A stretch of 64,000 nt of DNA, from NCBI RefSeq assembly GCF_900111945.1, contig NZ_FOYO01000001.1, positions 596,251 through 660,250 of the forward strand. Reading direction: 5' to 3'. Numbering within the stretch: position 1 is the first letter of the stretch; each line of letters begins with the position of its first letter. Under the pieces are notes generated by a model. The model worked only from the letters and a program-made list of their open reading frames with translations, ran no database searches and was not told the DNA's origin. This document shows positions 9,647 through 18,094 of this stretch, one piece after another. The DNA is from Litoreibacter janthinus (GTDB lineage Bacteria; Pseudomonadota; Alphaproteobacteria; Rhodobacterales; Rhodobacteraceae). The translations under genes were made by a program, and so were the position numbers.

Positions 9647-9677
9647 ATTCCGTTACCTTACTGTTTTTAAACAGAAA

Positions 9678-10949
9678 TTAGGTGTTCATCGACTCGAAGA
9701 AGTCAGCGTTTGACTTAGTCTGTTTGAGTTTCCCGATCAGGAACTCAATCGCATCCGTTGTCCCCATCGGGTTCAGGATACGGCGCAGCACAAAGGTTTT
9801 CTGCAGATCGTTCTTATCGACCAGAAGTTCCTCTTTCCGCGTACCGGACTTAAGGATGTCCATAGCCGGGAACACGCGCTTATCAGCCACTTTACGGTCC
9901 AGAACGATCTCGGAGTTACCGGTCCCTTTGAATTCTTCAAAGATGACCTCGTCCATGCGTGAACCCGTATCAATCAGCGCCGTAGCAATAATCGTTAGCG
10001 AGCCACCCTCTTCGATATTCCGCGCTGCACCGAAGAACCGTTTAGGACGCTGTAGTGCGTTGGCATCGACACCACCGGTCAGCACTTTACCCGAAGATGG
10101 CACCACGGTGTTAAACGCGCGGCCTAGTCGTGTGATCGAGTCCAGCAGGATCACAACGTCGCGCTTATGCTCAACAAGGCGCTTGGCCTTCTCGATCACC
10201 ATTTCGGACACGCCGACGTGGCGGGTCGCTGGCTCGTCAAAGGTAGAGCTTACAACCTCTCCCTTCACCGAACGCTGCATGTCTGTAACTTCTTCAGGCC
10301 GTTCATCAATCAGCAGAACAATCAGATAGCACTCAGGGTGGTTCTGTTCGATCGACTTGGCGATGTTCTGTAGAAGAACGGTTTTACCTGTCCGCGGCGG
10401 CGCGACGATCAAAGACCGTTGGCCCTTACCAATCGGCGCTACCAAATCGATAATCCGAGCAGAGCGGTCTTTGACGGTTGGGTCCTTGAGTTCCATAGTG
10501 AGGCGCTCATCAGGATAGAGCGGCGTCAGGTTGTCGAAAGACACTTTATGGCGTGCTTTCTCCGGGTCCTCAAAGTTGATCAACGTAACCGATGTAATGG
10601 CAAAATAGCGTTCGTTCTCGTTTGGCGCACACATCACGCCTTCGACCGTATCGCCCGTCCGCAAAGAGTGTTTGCGTATCATCTCTGGGGACACGTAAAT
10701 ATCATCCGGACCCGGTAGGTAGTTTGCTTCGGGAGAGCGCAAAAAGCCGAACCCGTCTTGCAAAACCTCCAGAACCCCATCGCCGGAAATCTCCCAGCCT
10801 TCTTCCGCCTGTTCCTTGAGGATCGAGAACATGATGTCCCCTTTCCGCATTGTGGAAGCGTTCTCGATTTCCAGCTCCTCAGCCATAGCAACCAGCTCGG
10901 CAGGGCTATTTTTCTTGAGGTCAGCTAGATTCAGCTTGTCATCGGACAT
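9678..10949 (-). CDS. rho: Transcription termination factor Rho
   Basis: Rho is a hexameric RNA-dependent ATPase that ends transcription at untranslated C-rich RNA. The 423-residue protein has the N-terminal helical domain ([20 protein letters not shown]), the cold-shock RNA-binding domain ([20 protein letters not shown]), the P-loop [15 protein letters not shown], Walker [15 protein letters not shown] and the Q-loop/R-loop region [25 protein letters not shown]. Length and motifs are standard. It lies between hemJ and mnmE on the minus strand, as in other alphaproteobacteria near the origin. The 125-nt leader upstream shows no clear hairpin terminator. Confidence 0.97.
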   Translation of the reverse strand: MSDDKLNLADLKKNSPAELVAMAEELEIENASTMRKGDIMFSILKEQAEEGWEISGDGVLEVLQDGFGFLRSPEANYLPGPDDIYVSPEMIRKHSLRTGDTVEGVMCAPNENERYFAITSVTLINFEDPEKARHKVSFDNLTPLYPDERLTMELKDPTVKDRSARIIDLVAPIGKGQRSLIVAPPRTGKTVLLQNIAKSIEQNHPECYLIVLLIDERPEEVTDMQRSVKGEVVSSTFDEPATRHVGVSEMVIEKAKRLVEHKRDVVILLDSITRLGRAFNTVVPSSGKVLTGGVDANALQRPKRFFGAARNIEEGGSLTIIATALIDTGSRMDEVIFEEFKGTGNSEIVLDRKVADKRVFPAMDILKSGTRKEELLVDKNDLQKTFVLRRILNPMGTTDAIEFLIGKLKQTKSNADFFESMNT

Positions 10950-11074
10950 AAGGGATCACCCAATTCAGGTGGCATACCGCCACTTCGTAAATTTTCTCGG
11001 TCAGGGATTCATCACGACCGGACGGCCGCTATCGGGGGACTGCTAACAACGATGGAAGAACGAGTCAATCAACA

Positions 11075-11527
11075 TCAGATCGGTCGAGCGATTACCATAA
11101 TGACGATAATTATCATAAACACCGTCGGGACCTCGTTCATCAGTCGGTAGGTTCTCCCGCTTCTGGTGTTCGTACCCGCCACAAAATCCTTGCGACGCGC
11201 TGCGAGCCATTCGTGGAACCAAGTCATACCAATCACAGCCCCTGCCTTCACCCACGGCCAGCCCTCGGACCAATCGACGATCCCAGGGGTAAACACCAAG
11301 CACAGCCCAAACACCCAGGTGCTAATCATAGCCGGAACCATGATCAGCTTTAGAAGCTTCATTTCCATCATTTGAAAAAGCTTGTCCGTCTCAGACCCAA
11401 CTTCAACTTTCTCTGTGTGGTGAACAAACAGACGAGGAAGGTAAAACAGACCTGCCATCCAGGCGATGACAGACATCACATGCAGACTTTTGGTCCAAGG
11501 GTAAATTTCTGCCAGAAGGTCCGTCAT
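11075..11527 (-). CDS. hemJ: Protoporphyrinogen oxidase HemJ
   Basis: HemJ oxidises protoporphyrinogen IX to protoporphyrin IX, the penultimate step of haem synthesis, in the inner membrane; it replaces HemG or HemY in most alphaproteobacteria. The 150-residue protein is predicted to have about four membrane segments. It carries the conserved SLHVMSVIAWMAGLFYLPRLFVHH (His and Arg, near residues 14-37), a central MVPAMISTWVFGL and the C-terminal RLMNEVPTVFMI. It is the last minus-strand gene before the proposed origin. hemW and hemH lie elsewhere in the window, but hemE, often next to hemJ, is not here. Confidence 0.9.
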   Translation of the reverse strand: MTDLLAEIYPWTKSLHVMSVIAWMAGLFYLPRLFVHHTEKVEVGSETDKLFQMMEMKLLKLIMVPAMISTWVFGLCLVFTPGIVDWSEGWPWVKAGAVIGMTWFHEWLAARRKDFVAGTNTRSGRTYRLMNEVPTVFMIIIVIMVIARPI

Positions 11528-11921
11528 TGTGCCTCTCTCTCGAGTGTCCTTCTTAAATAAATAAAGAAGAAAGAAAAGATGATGTTGTTAGTAGGTACAG
11601 TGGATAGTGTGGATCAAATACTTGTCCACTGATTTGGAAAACAAGTCATGGAAGTTCTCCACGACTATCTATACATCTAAATTAATCAATTTATTTCAAT
11701 GAGTTAAATAGAAATTAGTAAGGGGAGAATCTGTGGATAAATATTGTATCGAATTGCCTTCACAACACTTGCCCCCACCCGTGAATTGGACCGCCCACAA
11801 GGTATAAGCGTAGGATCAGAATCCGAACAGTGTTGGTAACTCCGGACTTCGGCGCGAAGCCGGTGGATAAGTCACCGAATGCCAAATATATATCCCTAAG
11901 CTTGCCCTCAGAGTTATCCAC
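11528..11921. other. oriC: Probable chromosomal replication origin (oriC)
   Basis: This 394-nt gap has no credible gene. It contains perfect DnaA boxes at 11732-11740 and (running 1 nt into maf) 11914-11922, one-mismatch boxes at 11608-11616 and 11862-11870, and weaker ones at 11599-11607, 11622-11630 and 11655-11663. AT-rich tracts lie at about 11551-11580 and 11667-11720. There is an IHF-like AATCAA-N4-TTT at 11684-11696, a CtrA-like TTAA-N7-TTAG at 11704-11718, and two GANTC methylation sites (11726-11730, 11819-11823). Gene direction diverges here: hemJ to parB run left, maf to dnaQ run right. Gene order resembles the Caulobacter origin region. Confidence 0.85.
11732..11740 (-). promoter_or_regulatory. 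Perfect DnaA box in the proposed origin
   Basis: TGTGGATAA is the exact reverse complement of the high-affinity DnaA box TTATCCACA. It lies directly beside the AT-rich segment 11667-11720, the expected place for unwinding. Confidence 0.85.
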
Positions 11922-11922
11922 A
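11914..11922 (+). promoter_or_regulatory. Perfect DnaA box overlapping the maf start codon
   Basis: TTATCCACA matches the high-affinity DnaA box exactly. Its last A is the first base of the maf ATG, so DnaA bound here would cover the translation start DNA of maf and could affect its transcription. Confidence 0.85.
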
Positions 11923-12521
11923 TGAAACGCCCAATCATTCTCGCGTCCGGATCCGAAATTCGTCAGTCAATGCTTCGACAGGCGGGTGTTTCCTTCACCT
12001 CTATGCTGGCGCGAGTGGATGAAGAAAGCATTAAGGCTTCGCTTCTTGCCGAAGAAGCCAATGCGCGGGATGTGGCGGACACACTTGCTGAGTTCAAGGC
12101 GCGCCGCATCGCGGATAAGCATCCAGAGGCTTTGGTGATCGGGTGTGATCAGGTTCTAGAGTTTGAACGTATGATCTTTTCAAAGCCAACCTCGCAAGAA
12201 GAGGCAATCAAACAGCTGATGCAGATGTCCGGGAAACAACACAAGCTGCTGTCAGCCGCAGTGATATATCAGGATGCAAAGCCCGTTTGGCGCACGCTTG
12301 GTCAGGTGAGGCTTACCATGCGGGTGCTGACGCCTGCCTATATCGAAAGTTACGTGGACCGGAACTGGGATGACATTCGCCATTGTGTTGGCGCATACCA
12401 GTTGGAATCCGAAGGCGCGCGACTTTTCGCCCGTGTAGACGGCGACTATTTCACAGTGCTGGGCCTGCCGCTATTAGAGGTGTTAGGGTATCTTACCATG
12501 TCAGGAGCAATTGACGGATGA
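11922..12521 (+). CDS. maf: Maf-family nucleoside triphosphate pyrophosphatase
   Basis: Maf proteins hydrolyse non-canonical or modified nucleoside triphosphates to monophosphates. The 199-residue protein has the N-terminal [17 protein letters not shown], which differs from the common LASxSPRR by having EIR in place of PRR, plus [11 protein letters not shown] and the C-terminal [13 protein letters not shown]. The GCDQVL form suggests a YceF-like rather than a dTTPase-type member. It is the first rightward gene from the origin and has almost no leader: a DnaA box ends at its ATG. It overlaps aroE by ATGA. Confidence 0.9.
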   Translation: MKRPIILASGSEIRQSMLRQAGVSFTSMLARVDEESIKASLLAEEANARDVADTLAEFKARRIADKHPEALVIGCDQVLEFERMIFSKPTSQEEAIKQLMQMSGKQHKLLSAAVIYQDAKPVWRTLGQVRLTMRVLTPAYIESYVDRNWDDIRHCVGAYQLESEGARLFARVDGDYFTVLGLPLLEVLGYLTMSGAIDG

Positions 12522-13351
12522 CCAATGAGACTGTCCTCTTAGCGGGGGTCATCGGCCAACCGATCGTTCAGAGCAAATCCCCGATTTTGCATGGCCATTG
12601 GCTCAAGCGCTACGGTATAAACGGGCATTATATTCCGATGGATGTCTCCAGCGTGAATTTACCCCATGTCCTCAACAACCTTCCGAAAATGGGGTTTCGC
12701 GGCGTGAACATCACGTTGCCCCATAAGGAAAGTGTCCTTGATATTGCCGATGTCATTTCTGACAGGGCGGCGCTTATTGGGGCGGCGAATACCCTGACGT
12801 TTCAAAGCGACGGCAAACTCCATGCAGATAACACGGACGGGATAGGGTTTATCTCAAACCTGAAACAGGAAGCGCCAGGATGGGATCCGAAAGCAGGTCC
12901 GGCTCTGGTCCTTGGCGCAGGCGGCGCGTCCCGTGCGATTGTAGCGGCGCTGCTCCACGAAAAAGTCCCAGAGATCATTCTGACCAATCGAACACGTGCT
13001 CGGGCTGATGCTTTGAAAGCGCATTTCGGCGGTAAGATCAAAGTCGTTGATTGGACCCAAGCTGCCAATCACCTTGATGAAGCCACGACACTGGTGAACA
13101 CAACTGCACTGGGCATGACGGGCAAAGAAGATCTGAAGTTCAACTTAGATGGACTCACGCCAAAAACACTGGTTTCTGACATCGTATACAGCCCGCTGAT
13201 CACGCCACTTCTTGCAAGCGCACAGGAACGCGGCTGCTTTACCGTGGACGGACTTGGTATGCTTTTACATCAAGCCGTGCCGGGATTTGAGCGATGGTTT
13301 GGTCGTGCACCAGAGGTGGATGCAGAGTTGCGTCGTGCCGTTCTGGCATGA
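12518..13351 (+). CDS. aroE: Shikimate dehydrogenase
   Basis: AroE reduces 3-dehydroshikimate to shikimate with NADPH in aromatic amino acid synthesis. The 277-residue protein shows the substrate-binding [16 protein letters not shown] near residue 17, the catalytic lysine in [16 protein letters not shown], and the NADP-binding [14 protein letters not shown]. The start overlaps the maf stop codon by four nucleotides, and its own stop overlaps the coaE ATG in the same way, so maf-aroE-coaE-dnaQ are translationally coupled. Confidence 0.96.
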   Translation: MTNETVLLAGVIGQPIVQSKSPILHGHWLKRYGINGHYIPMDVSSVNLPHVLNNLPKMGFRGVNITLPHKESVLDIADVISDRAALIGAANTLTFQSDGKLHADNTDGIGFISNLKQEAPGWDPKAGPALVLGAGGASRAIVAALLHEKVPEIILTNRTRARADALKAHFGGKIKVVDWTQAANHLDEATTLVNTTALGMTGKEDLKFNLDGLTPKTLVSDIVYSPLITPLLASAQERGCFTVDGLGMLLHQAVPGFERWFGRAPEVDAELRRAVLA

Positions 13352-13947
13352 CAAAAAACCGCATTATACTTGGACTCACCGGCTCGATCGGAATGGGCAA
13401 GTCGACCACTGCCCAAATGTTCCGCGATCTCGGAGTACCGGTCTGGGACGCTGATCATTCCGTTTCAGAACTATATTCCAAAGACGGATCCGCCATTGCA
13501 GGGTTGAGCGCCATAAATCCAGAATTTGTTACCGAAGGTACAGCCAATCGCGCCGCGATGAAGCGGGCCATTGCAGCCGATCCCAATGTATTAGCGCAAA
13601 TCGAGACATTGGTTCATCCCCTCGTGCGTGCCAGCCGAGAGGCTTTTCTAGCGGACCACGCTGATGACGACCTTGTGGTCCTGGATATTCCGCTGCTTTT
13701 CGAGACGGGTGCACAAGAACAGGTTGATCTGGTCTTGGTCGTAACGGCACCAGCTGCTGTGCAGCATGCTCGCGTGATAGAGCGTGGAACGATGACGCCG
13801 GAGATGTTCGAAGCCATCCTAGTAAAACAAGTGCCTGATACAGAGAAACGCGCCCAAGCAGATTTTGTGATTGAAACACTTGCCCTTGAAGACACCAAGG
13901 CTGACGTGACATCTTTGGTTGAAGAGTTGAGGGGCCGACATGCGTGA
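13348..13947 (+). CDS. coaE: Dephospho-CoA kinase
   Basis: CoaE phosphorylates dephospho-CoA on the ribose 3'-OH, the last step of coenzyme A synthesis. The 199-residue protein has the P-loop GLTGSIGMGKSTTA at its N-terminus, VWDADHSVSELY and the LVVLDIPLLFETG segment of the family. The ATG at 13348 overlaps the aroE TGA; a longer in-frame reading begins within aroE and is not needed. The 3' end overlaps dnaQ by 8 nt. Confidence 0.96.
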   Translation: MTKNRIILGLTGSIGMGKSTTAQMFRDLGVPVWDADHSVSELYSKDGSAIAGLSAINPEFVTEGTANRAAMKRAIAADPNVLAQIETLVHPLVRASREAFLADHADDDLVVLDIPLLFETGAQEQVDLVLVVTAPAAVQHARVIERGTMTPEMFEAILVKQVPDTEKRAQADFVIETLALEDTKADVTSLVEELRGRHA

Positions 13948-14632
13948 AATCGTACTGGATACAGAAACCACTGGCTTCGAGCCGGGTGAGGGCGACCGCA
14001 TCGTAGAGATCGGCGCAGTCGAGCTGTTCAACCATATGCCCACCGGCAAAACCTACCACCAATACATCAATCCCGAACGCTCTATGCCGCAGGGTGCGTT
14101 TGAGGTTCACGGCCTCGGTGACGAATTTCTCCGCGATAAGCCGGTGTTCAAAAAGATTGGGCAGGCATTTCTAGATTTCGTCGGCGATGCGAAGCTGGTG
14201 ATACATAACGCCGCGTTCGACATGAAGTTTTTGAATGCGGAACTGGGTTGGGCCGGCTTTCCACTGCTGCCGAATGACCAAGCGTTGGATACGCTCGCCA
14301 TCGCGCGCAAGAAGTTTCCCGGATCGCCGGCGACCCTTGATGCGTTGTGCCGCCGTTTCGGCGTGGACAACTCAGCCCGTGAGAAGCACGGAGCGCTGCT
14401 CGACAGTGAAATTCTCGCGGAAGTGTATCTTGAACTGATTGGGGGCCGTCAGCCGGGACTGATACTATCAGAATCCAGAGGCACATCGGGTATGGAATCT
14501 GCTCAAGATGCGTGGCGTCCAATGTCGCGGCCTGAACCGCTCCCGCCTCGGATCACCGAGGCAGAACGCGCCGCCCATCATGCTTTTGTGGAAAAGCTGG
14601 GCGACGCCGCTTTGTGGAAATCGCAGGCCTAA
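13940..14632 (+). CDS. dnaQ: DNA polymerase III epsilon subunit (3'-5' exonuclease)
   Basis: The epsilon subunit proofreads for the replicative DNA polymerase III core. The 230-residue protein has the three DEDDh exonuclease motifs: ExoI LDTETTGFEPG (Asp and Glu near residues 6-8), ExoII VIHNAAFDMKFLNAEL, and ExoIII EKHGALLDSEILAEVYLEL with the catalytic His and Asp. A flexible C-terminal tail for polymerase contact follows. It is the last gene of the maf-aroE-coaE-dnaQ run. Its stop codon overlaps the convergent secB stop. Confidence 0.95.
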   Translation: MREIVLDTETTGFEPGEGDRIVEIGAVELFNHMPTGKTYHQYINPERSMPQGAFEVHGLGDEFLRDKPVFKKIGQAFLDFVGDAKLVIHNAAFDMKFLNAELGWAGFPLLPNDQALDTLAIARKKFPGSPATLDALCRRFGVDNSAREKHGALLDSEILAEVYLELIGGRQPGLILSESRGTSGMESAQDAWRPMSRPEPLPPRITEAERAAHHAFVEKLGDAALWKSQA

Positions 14633-15129
14633 GCGTCTGCGGTTTTTGCTGCCGCTTCGGCCTGTGCGCGACGCGCCAGCTCATTGCGATAAAGCGCAAG
14701 GAAATCGATCGTTTCCAAGTTCAGCGGCGGGAAGCCACCATCGCGGGTCACATCGGACACAATGCGGCGCAAGAATGGGAACAACATGCGCGGGCACTCG
14801 ATCATAAGATAAGGGTGCAGCTGTTCTTCAGGGACATTCTCAACCTGAAAGATGCCAGTGTACTCAAGTTCCATAAGGAAGATCGGCTTACCTTCACCTG
14901 TGGTTTTTGCAGTCACTTCCAGCTTTGTGGAAACTTCATACTGGTTGTCACCACCGCGCTTCTTAGCGTCCAGGTTAACTTGAACCTGAATGTCGGGTGT
15001 CTGATCACCTTCGCCAAGACCCTTTTGGGCGGCGATGTTCTCAAAGGACATGTCCTTGATGAACTGGGCCAGAACTTGCATGCGGGGTGGTGTAGGGGCG
15101 GCTGGGGCCGCGCCGTTTTCTTCGGCCAT
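14629..15129 (-). CDS. secB: Protein-export chaperone SecB
   Basis: SecB is a tetrameric cytoplasmic chaperone that holds preproteins unfolded and delivers them to SecA. The 166-residue protein has an Ala/Pro-rich N-terminus, QVLAQFIKDMSFEN, the EYTGIFQVENVPEEQLHP segment and PRMLFPFLRRIVSDVTRDGGFPPL near the C-terminus. Its partner secA lies at 44284-46974 in this window. The SD-like AAGGAGACGCC precedes the ATG at 15129. It converges with dnaQ with overlapping stop codons. Confidence 0.96.
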   Translation of the reverse strand: MAEENGAAPAAPTPPRMQVLAQFIKDMSFENIAAQKGLGEGDQTPDIQVQVNLDAKKRGGDNQYEVSTKLEVTAKTTGEGKPIFLMELEYTGIFQVENVPEEQLHPYLMIECPRMLFPFLRRIVSDVTRDGGFPPLNLETIDFLALYRNELARRAQAEAAAKTADA

Positions 15130-15198
15130 CGGGGGCGTCTCCTTAAAGCGAGAAATTAAGCTGGGATGTGCTTAGCAGGTCGGTTCGTCCGCCTCAAC

Positions 15199-15687
15199 TC
15201 AATGCCGCGTCCAACCTGAAGGTTGGTTATGTGTCGGGCGCGGCGCATCGCCCTCGTCCAGATCTGAGAATTCGCCATCTATCACGTCATTGTCAGCAGG
15301 ACGCGCCTCGCGGCGATAGTCGGTTTGCACAAAGCTTTGGACTTTGACTTTGCTACGCAGCCAGCGGAACAACGCCAAACGCACGGGGGGGATCAAAAGA
15401 GCAAAGCCAACGCCATCAGTGAAAAACCCAGGTGTGAGCAGCAAAAGACCGGACGCAAGGATCATCGCACCATGCGCCAGCGATTCAGTCGGATCCTGAA
15501 ACTCCTGAAGGTTGGAACGGATTTGCGACATGGCCATGAGCCCTTGCGCGCGCACCAGAAATGTCCCCAAGATCGCTGTCAGGACGACGATACCCAAAGT
15601 CGGCCAAAGACCCAGAAAGCCACCGACTTGAATGAATAGAGCGATCTCCACAATTGGGATCGAAACGAAGAGTAAAAATAGCCACAT
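15199..15687 (-). CDS. fxsA: FxsA-family inner-membrane protein
   Basis: FxsA was named in E. coli for suppressing F-plasmid exclusion of phage T7; its normal role is unclear. The 162-residue protein has three to four hydrophobic segments within the first 110 residues (LFLLFVSIPIVEIALFI near the start, then LGIVVLTAILGTFLV), the conserved LARGALILASGLLLLTPGF-like stretch, and a hydrophilic acidic C-terminal tail. It is divergent from the Tim44-like gene with a 118-nt gap that holds no other gene. Confidence 0.88.
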   Translation of the reverse strand: MWLFLLFVSIPIVEIALFIQVGGFLGLWPTLGIVVLTAILGTFLVRAQGLMAMSQIRSNLQEFQDPTESLAHGAMILASGLLLLTPGFFTDGVGFALLIPPVRLALFRWLRSKVKVQSFVQTDYRREARPADNDVIDGEFSDLDEGDAPRPTHNQPSGWTRH

Positions 15688-15805
15688 GGCAAAAGCCTGT
15701 TCCTAGACGCGGGTCAGGTGGACTTGTGTCCCCCTAACACCTACATAAGAGGCTGAGTTCCAATTTGCCAACTTTCCGGCACACAGAGGCGTTGATGAGC
15801 ACGAT

Positions 15806-16462
15806 ATGATTGAACTTCTTGTACTGGCGGGTATCGCCGTCTTCCTCATTCTTAAGCTGAAATCAGTGCTCGGCACCCGCGAGGGTTTCGAAAAGCCGCC
15901 GCTGCCGGTTCCTTCGGCGAACGACCCCGCCCAGAAAGCGCGGCAGAAGTTTGAAGTGATCGATGGCGGTGCGGATCGCGACATCACGGATCATGTCGAC
16001 GAAGACAGTTCAGCCGCCAAAGCGCTGGCTGAAATGAAGCGCGTCGATCCAAGTTTTGGCGTCAGCGATTTTCTGGGCGGCGCACGCGGCGCCTACGAAA
16101 TGATCCTGATGGCCTTCGAACTGGGCGAGATCGACGAAATCGCGCCTTTCTTGTCTGGCGATGTTCTGGAAGCATTTGAGCAGGTGATCGAGCAGAGACA
16201 AAAAGAAGGCCTACTTGTTCAGGCCAACTTTGTCGGCGTGCGTGAGTTGACCTTGCTTGATGCAGAATTCGACAAAGACACCAAAGAAGGCGAGCTAAAG
16301 GTCAAGTTCGTTGGGGAGCTTACCTCCGTAGTGCGCGATGCCGCTGGCGATATCGTCGAAGGCGATCCAAATACGATCAAACGCGTGAAAGACATTTGGA
16401 CCTTCTCACGCATAATGGGCAGCGAAGATCCCAACTGGCAACTGGTCGCAACTGGGGAATGA
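15806..16462 (+). CDS. Tim44/TimA-like membrane-anchored protein
   Basis: The family is related to the C-terminal domain of mitochondrial import factor Tim44; the bacterial role is probably at the inner membrane, possibly in assembly or export. The 218-residue protein has one N-terminal membrane anchor (LLVLAGIAVFLILKL, residues 4-18), a low-complexity linker and a Tim44-like domain from about residue 75. The domain has FLGGARGAYEMILMAFELGE and the C-terminal KDIWTFSRIMGSEDPNWQL. Its stop overlaps the mltA ATG by four nucleotides, linking it to cell-envelope work. Confidence 0.88.
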   Translation: MIELLVLAGIAVFLILKLKSVLGTREGFEKPPLPVPSANDPAQKARQKFEVIDGGADRDITDHVDEDSSAAKALAEMKRVDPSFGVSDFLGGARGAYEMILMAFELGEIDEIAPFLSGDVLEAFEQVIEQRQKEGLLVQANFVGVRELTLLDAEFDKDTKEGELKVKFVGELTSVVRDAAGDIVEGDPNTIKRVKDIWTFSRIMGSEDPNWQLVATGE

Positions 16463-17496
16463 GGCATGTCCGGTGGGCAGCAGCATTTATTGCGTTGGGG
16501 GCGGCTATGACCCCTGACCCTGTAGAGGCCGCGCCGACCTATGAGATTCTCAAGTTCGAAGATTTGGATGGCTGGGCCGAAGATGATCACGCGGCCGCGC
16601 TTGAGGTTTTTCTCGAAACCTGCGCCGACATCAAGGACGCTGAATGGGCCACCCTATGTGCTTTGGCGACAAGTCAGCCGTCTGCCCGAACATTCTTTGA
16701 ACTGTTCTTCCGTCCCGTTCTGATCAACGGAGAAGAGCAAGCCCTGTTCACAGGTTATTTCGAGCCGGAGTTGCGAGGCTCTAGGACGCGGGGCGGGCCT
16801 TACCAATACCCGCTGCACAGCAAGCCGCCAGAAGTTGCGAATGGTAGCACGTGGTATTCCCGCCGTGAGATCGAAGAACAGAACCTTCTTGAAGGGCGTG
16901 GTCTGGAATTGGTCTGGATCGACGATCCCGTCGACAAGTTCTTCCTGCAAGTGCAGGGGTCGGGCCGCGTTAAATTGGCCGAAGGCGGCGCGATGCGTGT
17001 CGGCTATGGCGGAAAGAACGGGCATGAATACCGATCCATCGGGAAAGAGCTGATCCGTCGTGGCATATACGAGCCACACCAAGTGTCGGCCCAAGTCATT
17101 CAGCAATGGGTGAAGCGTAACCCTGTCGACGGGCCGGAACTGCTGCGGCACAATCCATCCTATGTGTTCTTCCGCGAAGTCTCCGAAGTTCCGTCCCACA
17201 AAGGTCCGCTTGGCGCGATGAACCGCTCAATCACGCCCATGCGCTCAATCGCGGTTGATCCGTCATTCAATACTTTGGGTGGACCAGTCTGGATCGAAAA
17301 AGGCGGTGCGACGCCGTTAAAGCGATTGATGATTGCGCAAGACACTGGCTCCGCGATCAAAGGGGCACAAAGGGCCGATGTTTATTATGGCACTGGCGAT
17401 CAGGCGGGGCGTGCTGCGGGGCGTATTCGCGATCGGGGACGCCTTGTGGCCTTGATGCCGATCCAAACGGCCTACACCCTAGCGCCCAACGGGTAA
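16459..17496 (+). CDS. mltA: Membrane-bound lytic murein transglycosylase A family (MltA)
   Basis: MltA cleaves peptidoglycan to 1,6-anhydromuropeptides. The 345-residue protein has a signal peptide (WAAAFIALGAA followed by VEAAP), the MltA beta-barrel domain (FTGYFEPELRGSR, FFLQVQGSGRVKL) and the C-terminal 3D domain with the conserved aspartates in IAQDTGSAIKGAQRADVYYG. Unlike the E. coli lipoprotein there is no lipobox cysteine, so it is likely free in the periplasm. The ATG at 16459 overlaps the Tim44-like stop, giving a signal peptide directly at the start. Confidence 0.93.
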   Translation: MRHVRWAAAFIALGAAMTPDPVEAAPTYEILKFEDLDGWAEDDHAAALEVFLETCADIKDAEWATLCALATSQPSARTFFELFFRPVLINGEEQALFTGYFEPELRGSRTRGGPYQYPLHSKPPEVANGSTWYSRREIEEQNLLEGRGLELVWIDDPVDKFFLQVQGSGRVKLAEGGAMRVGYGGKNGHEYRSIGKELIRRGIYEPHQVSAQVIQQWVKRNPVDGPELLRHNPSYVFFREVSEVPSHKGPLGAMNRSITPMRSIAVDPSFNTLGGPVWIEKGGATPLKRLMIAQDTGSAIKGAQRADVYYGTGDQAGRAAGRIRDRGRLVALMPIQTAYTLAPNG

Positions 17497-17500
17497 GAGG

Positions 17501-18094
17501 ATGACGCGCCGCAAACGAAACCTGAATGCCGAAGAGCAAGAGCTTTGGGCGCGTGTTGCCGAAACAGCGATTCCAATGACTTTGCGTGCGAAGGCTAAGG
17601 CCAAGCCAGCGTCAAAAGGTAAACCCGTCCCAGACCCTGTTTCGCCACGTTCGATCAGATCGTTCAAACTGGGCGAGCAAGCTGCGCCGAAATCACCAAA
17701 GCACCATCTGTCGCCAAGCCTAGATCAACATTTCGCCAAGGCACCGGTAGCCATGGATAAGAAGGCGTTCACCCGCCTCAAACAAGGCAAGCTTAGCCCA
17801 GAGGCCCGAATTGATCTCCACGGTATGACGTTGGAGCAGGCTCATCCAAGGCTGAACCGCTTTATTCTGGATGCCCACGCTCAGGGCAAGCGACTGGTTC
17901 TGGTGATCACGGGCAAAGGCAAAAGCCGCGATGACGGCGGACCGATCCCCACACGGTTGGGCGTTCTACGCCATCAGGTTCCGCAGTGGTTCCAACAGCA
18001 ACCGCTCAAGCCGCACATTCTCCAAGTGACCCAAGCAAGCCAGAAACACGGTGGCTCAGGGGCGTATTACGTTTATCTGCGCCGCACGCGGTAA
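17501..18094 (+). CDS. Smr-domain DNA/RNA nuclease family protein
   Basis: Smr domains, first seen at the C-terminus of MutS2, are nicking endonucleases or RNases. The 197-residue protein has a basic, Lys/Arg/Pro-rich N-terminal half and a Smr domain from about residue 100: IDLHGMTLEQAHPRLNRF, then LVLVITGKGKS and the late GGSGAYYVYLRR. The DLHG and TGKG motifs are intact. It starts 4 nt after mltA. Its last 39 nt overlap the 3' end of the convergent MFS gene. Confidence 0.9.
   Translation: MTRRKRNLNAEEQELWARVAETAIPMTLRAKAKAKPASKGKPVPDPVSPRSIRSFKLGEQAAPKSPKHHLSPSLDQHFAKAPVAMDKKAFTRLKQGKLSPEARIDLHGMTLEQAHPRLNRFILDAHAQGKRLVLVITGKGKSRDDGGPIPTRLGVLRHQVPQWFQQQPLKPHILQVTQASQKHGGSGAYYVYLRRTR

Noticed and set aside
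9661..9674. Inverted repeat CTGTTT-TT-AAACAG between rho and mnmE
   Set aside because: Only a weak 6-bp AT-rich stem without a T run in the right place, so not called a terminator.
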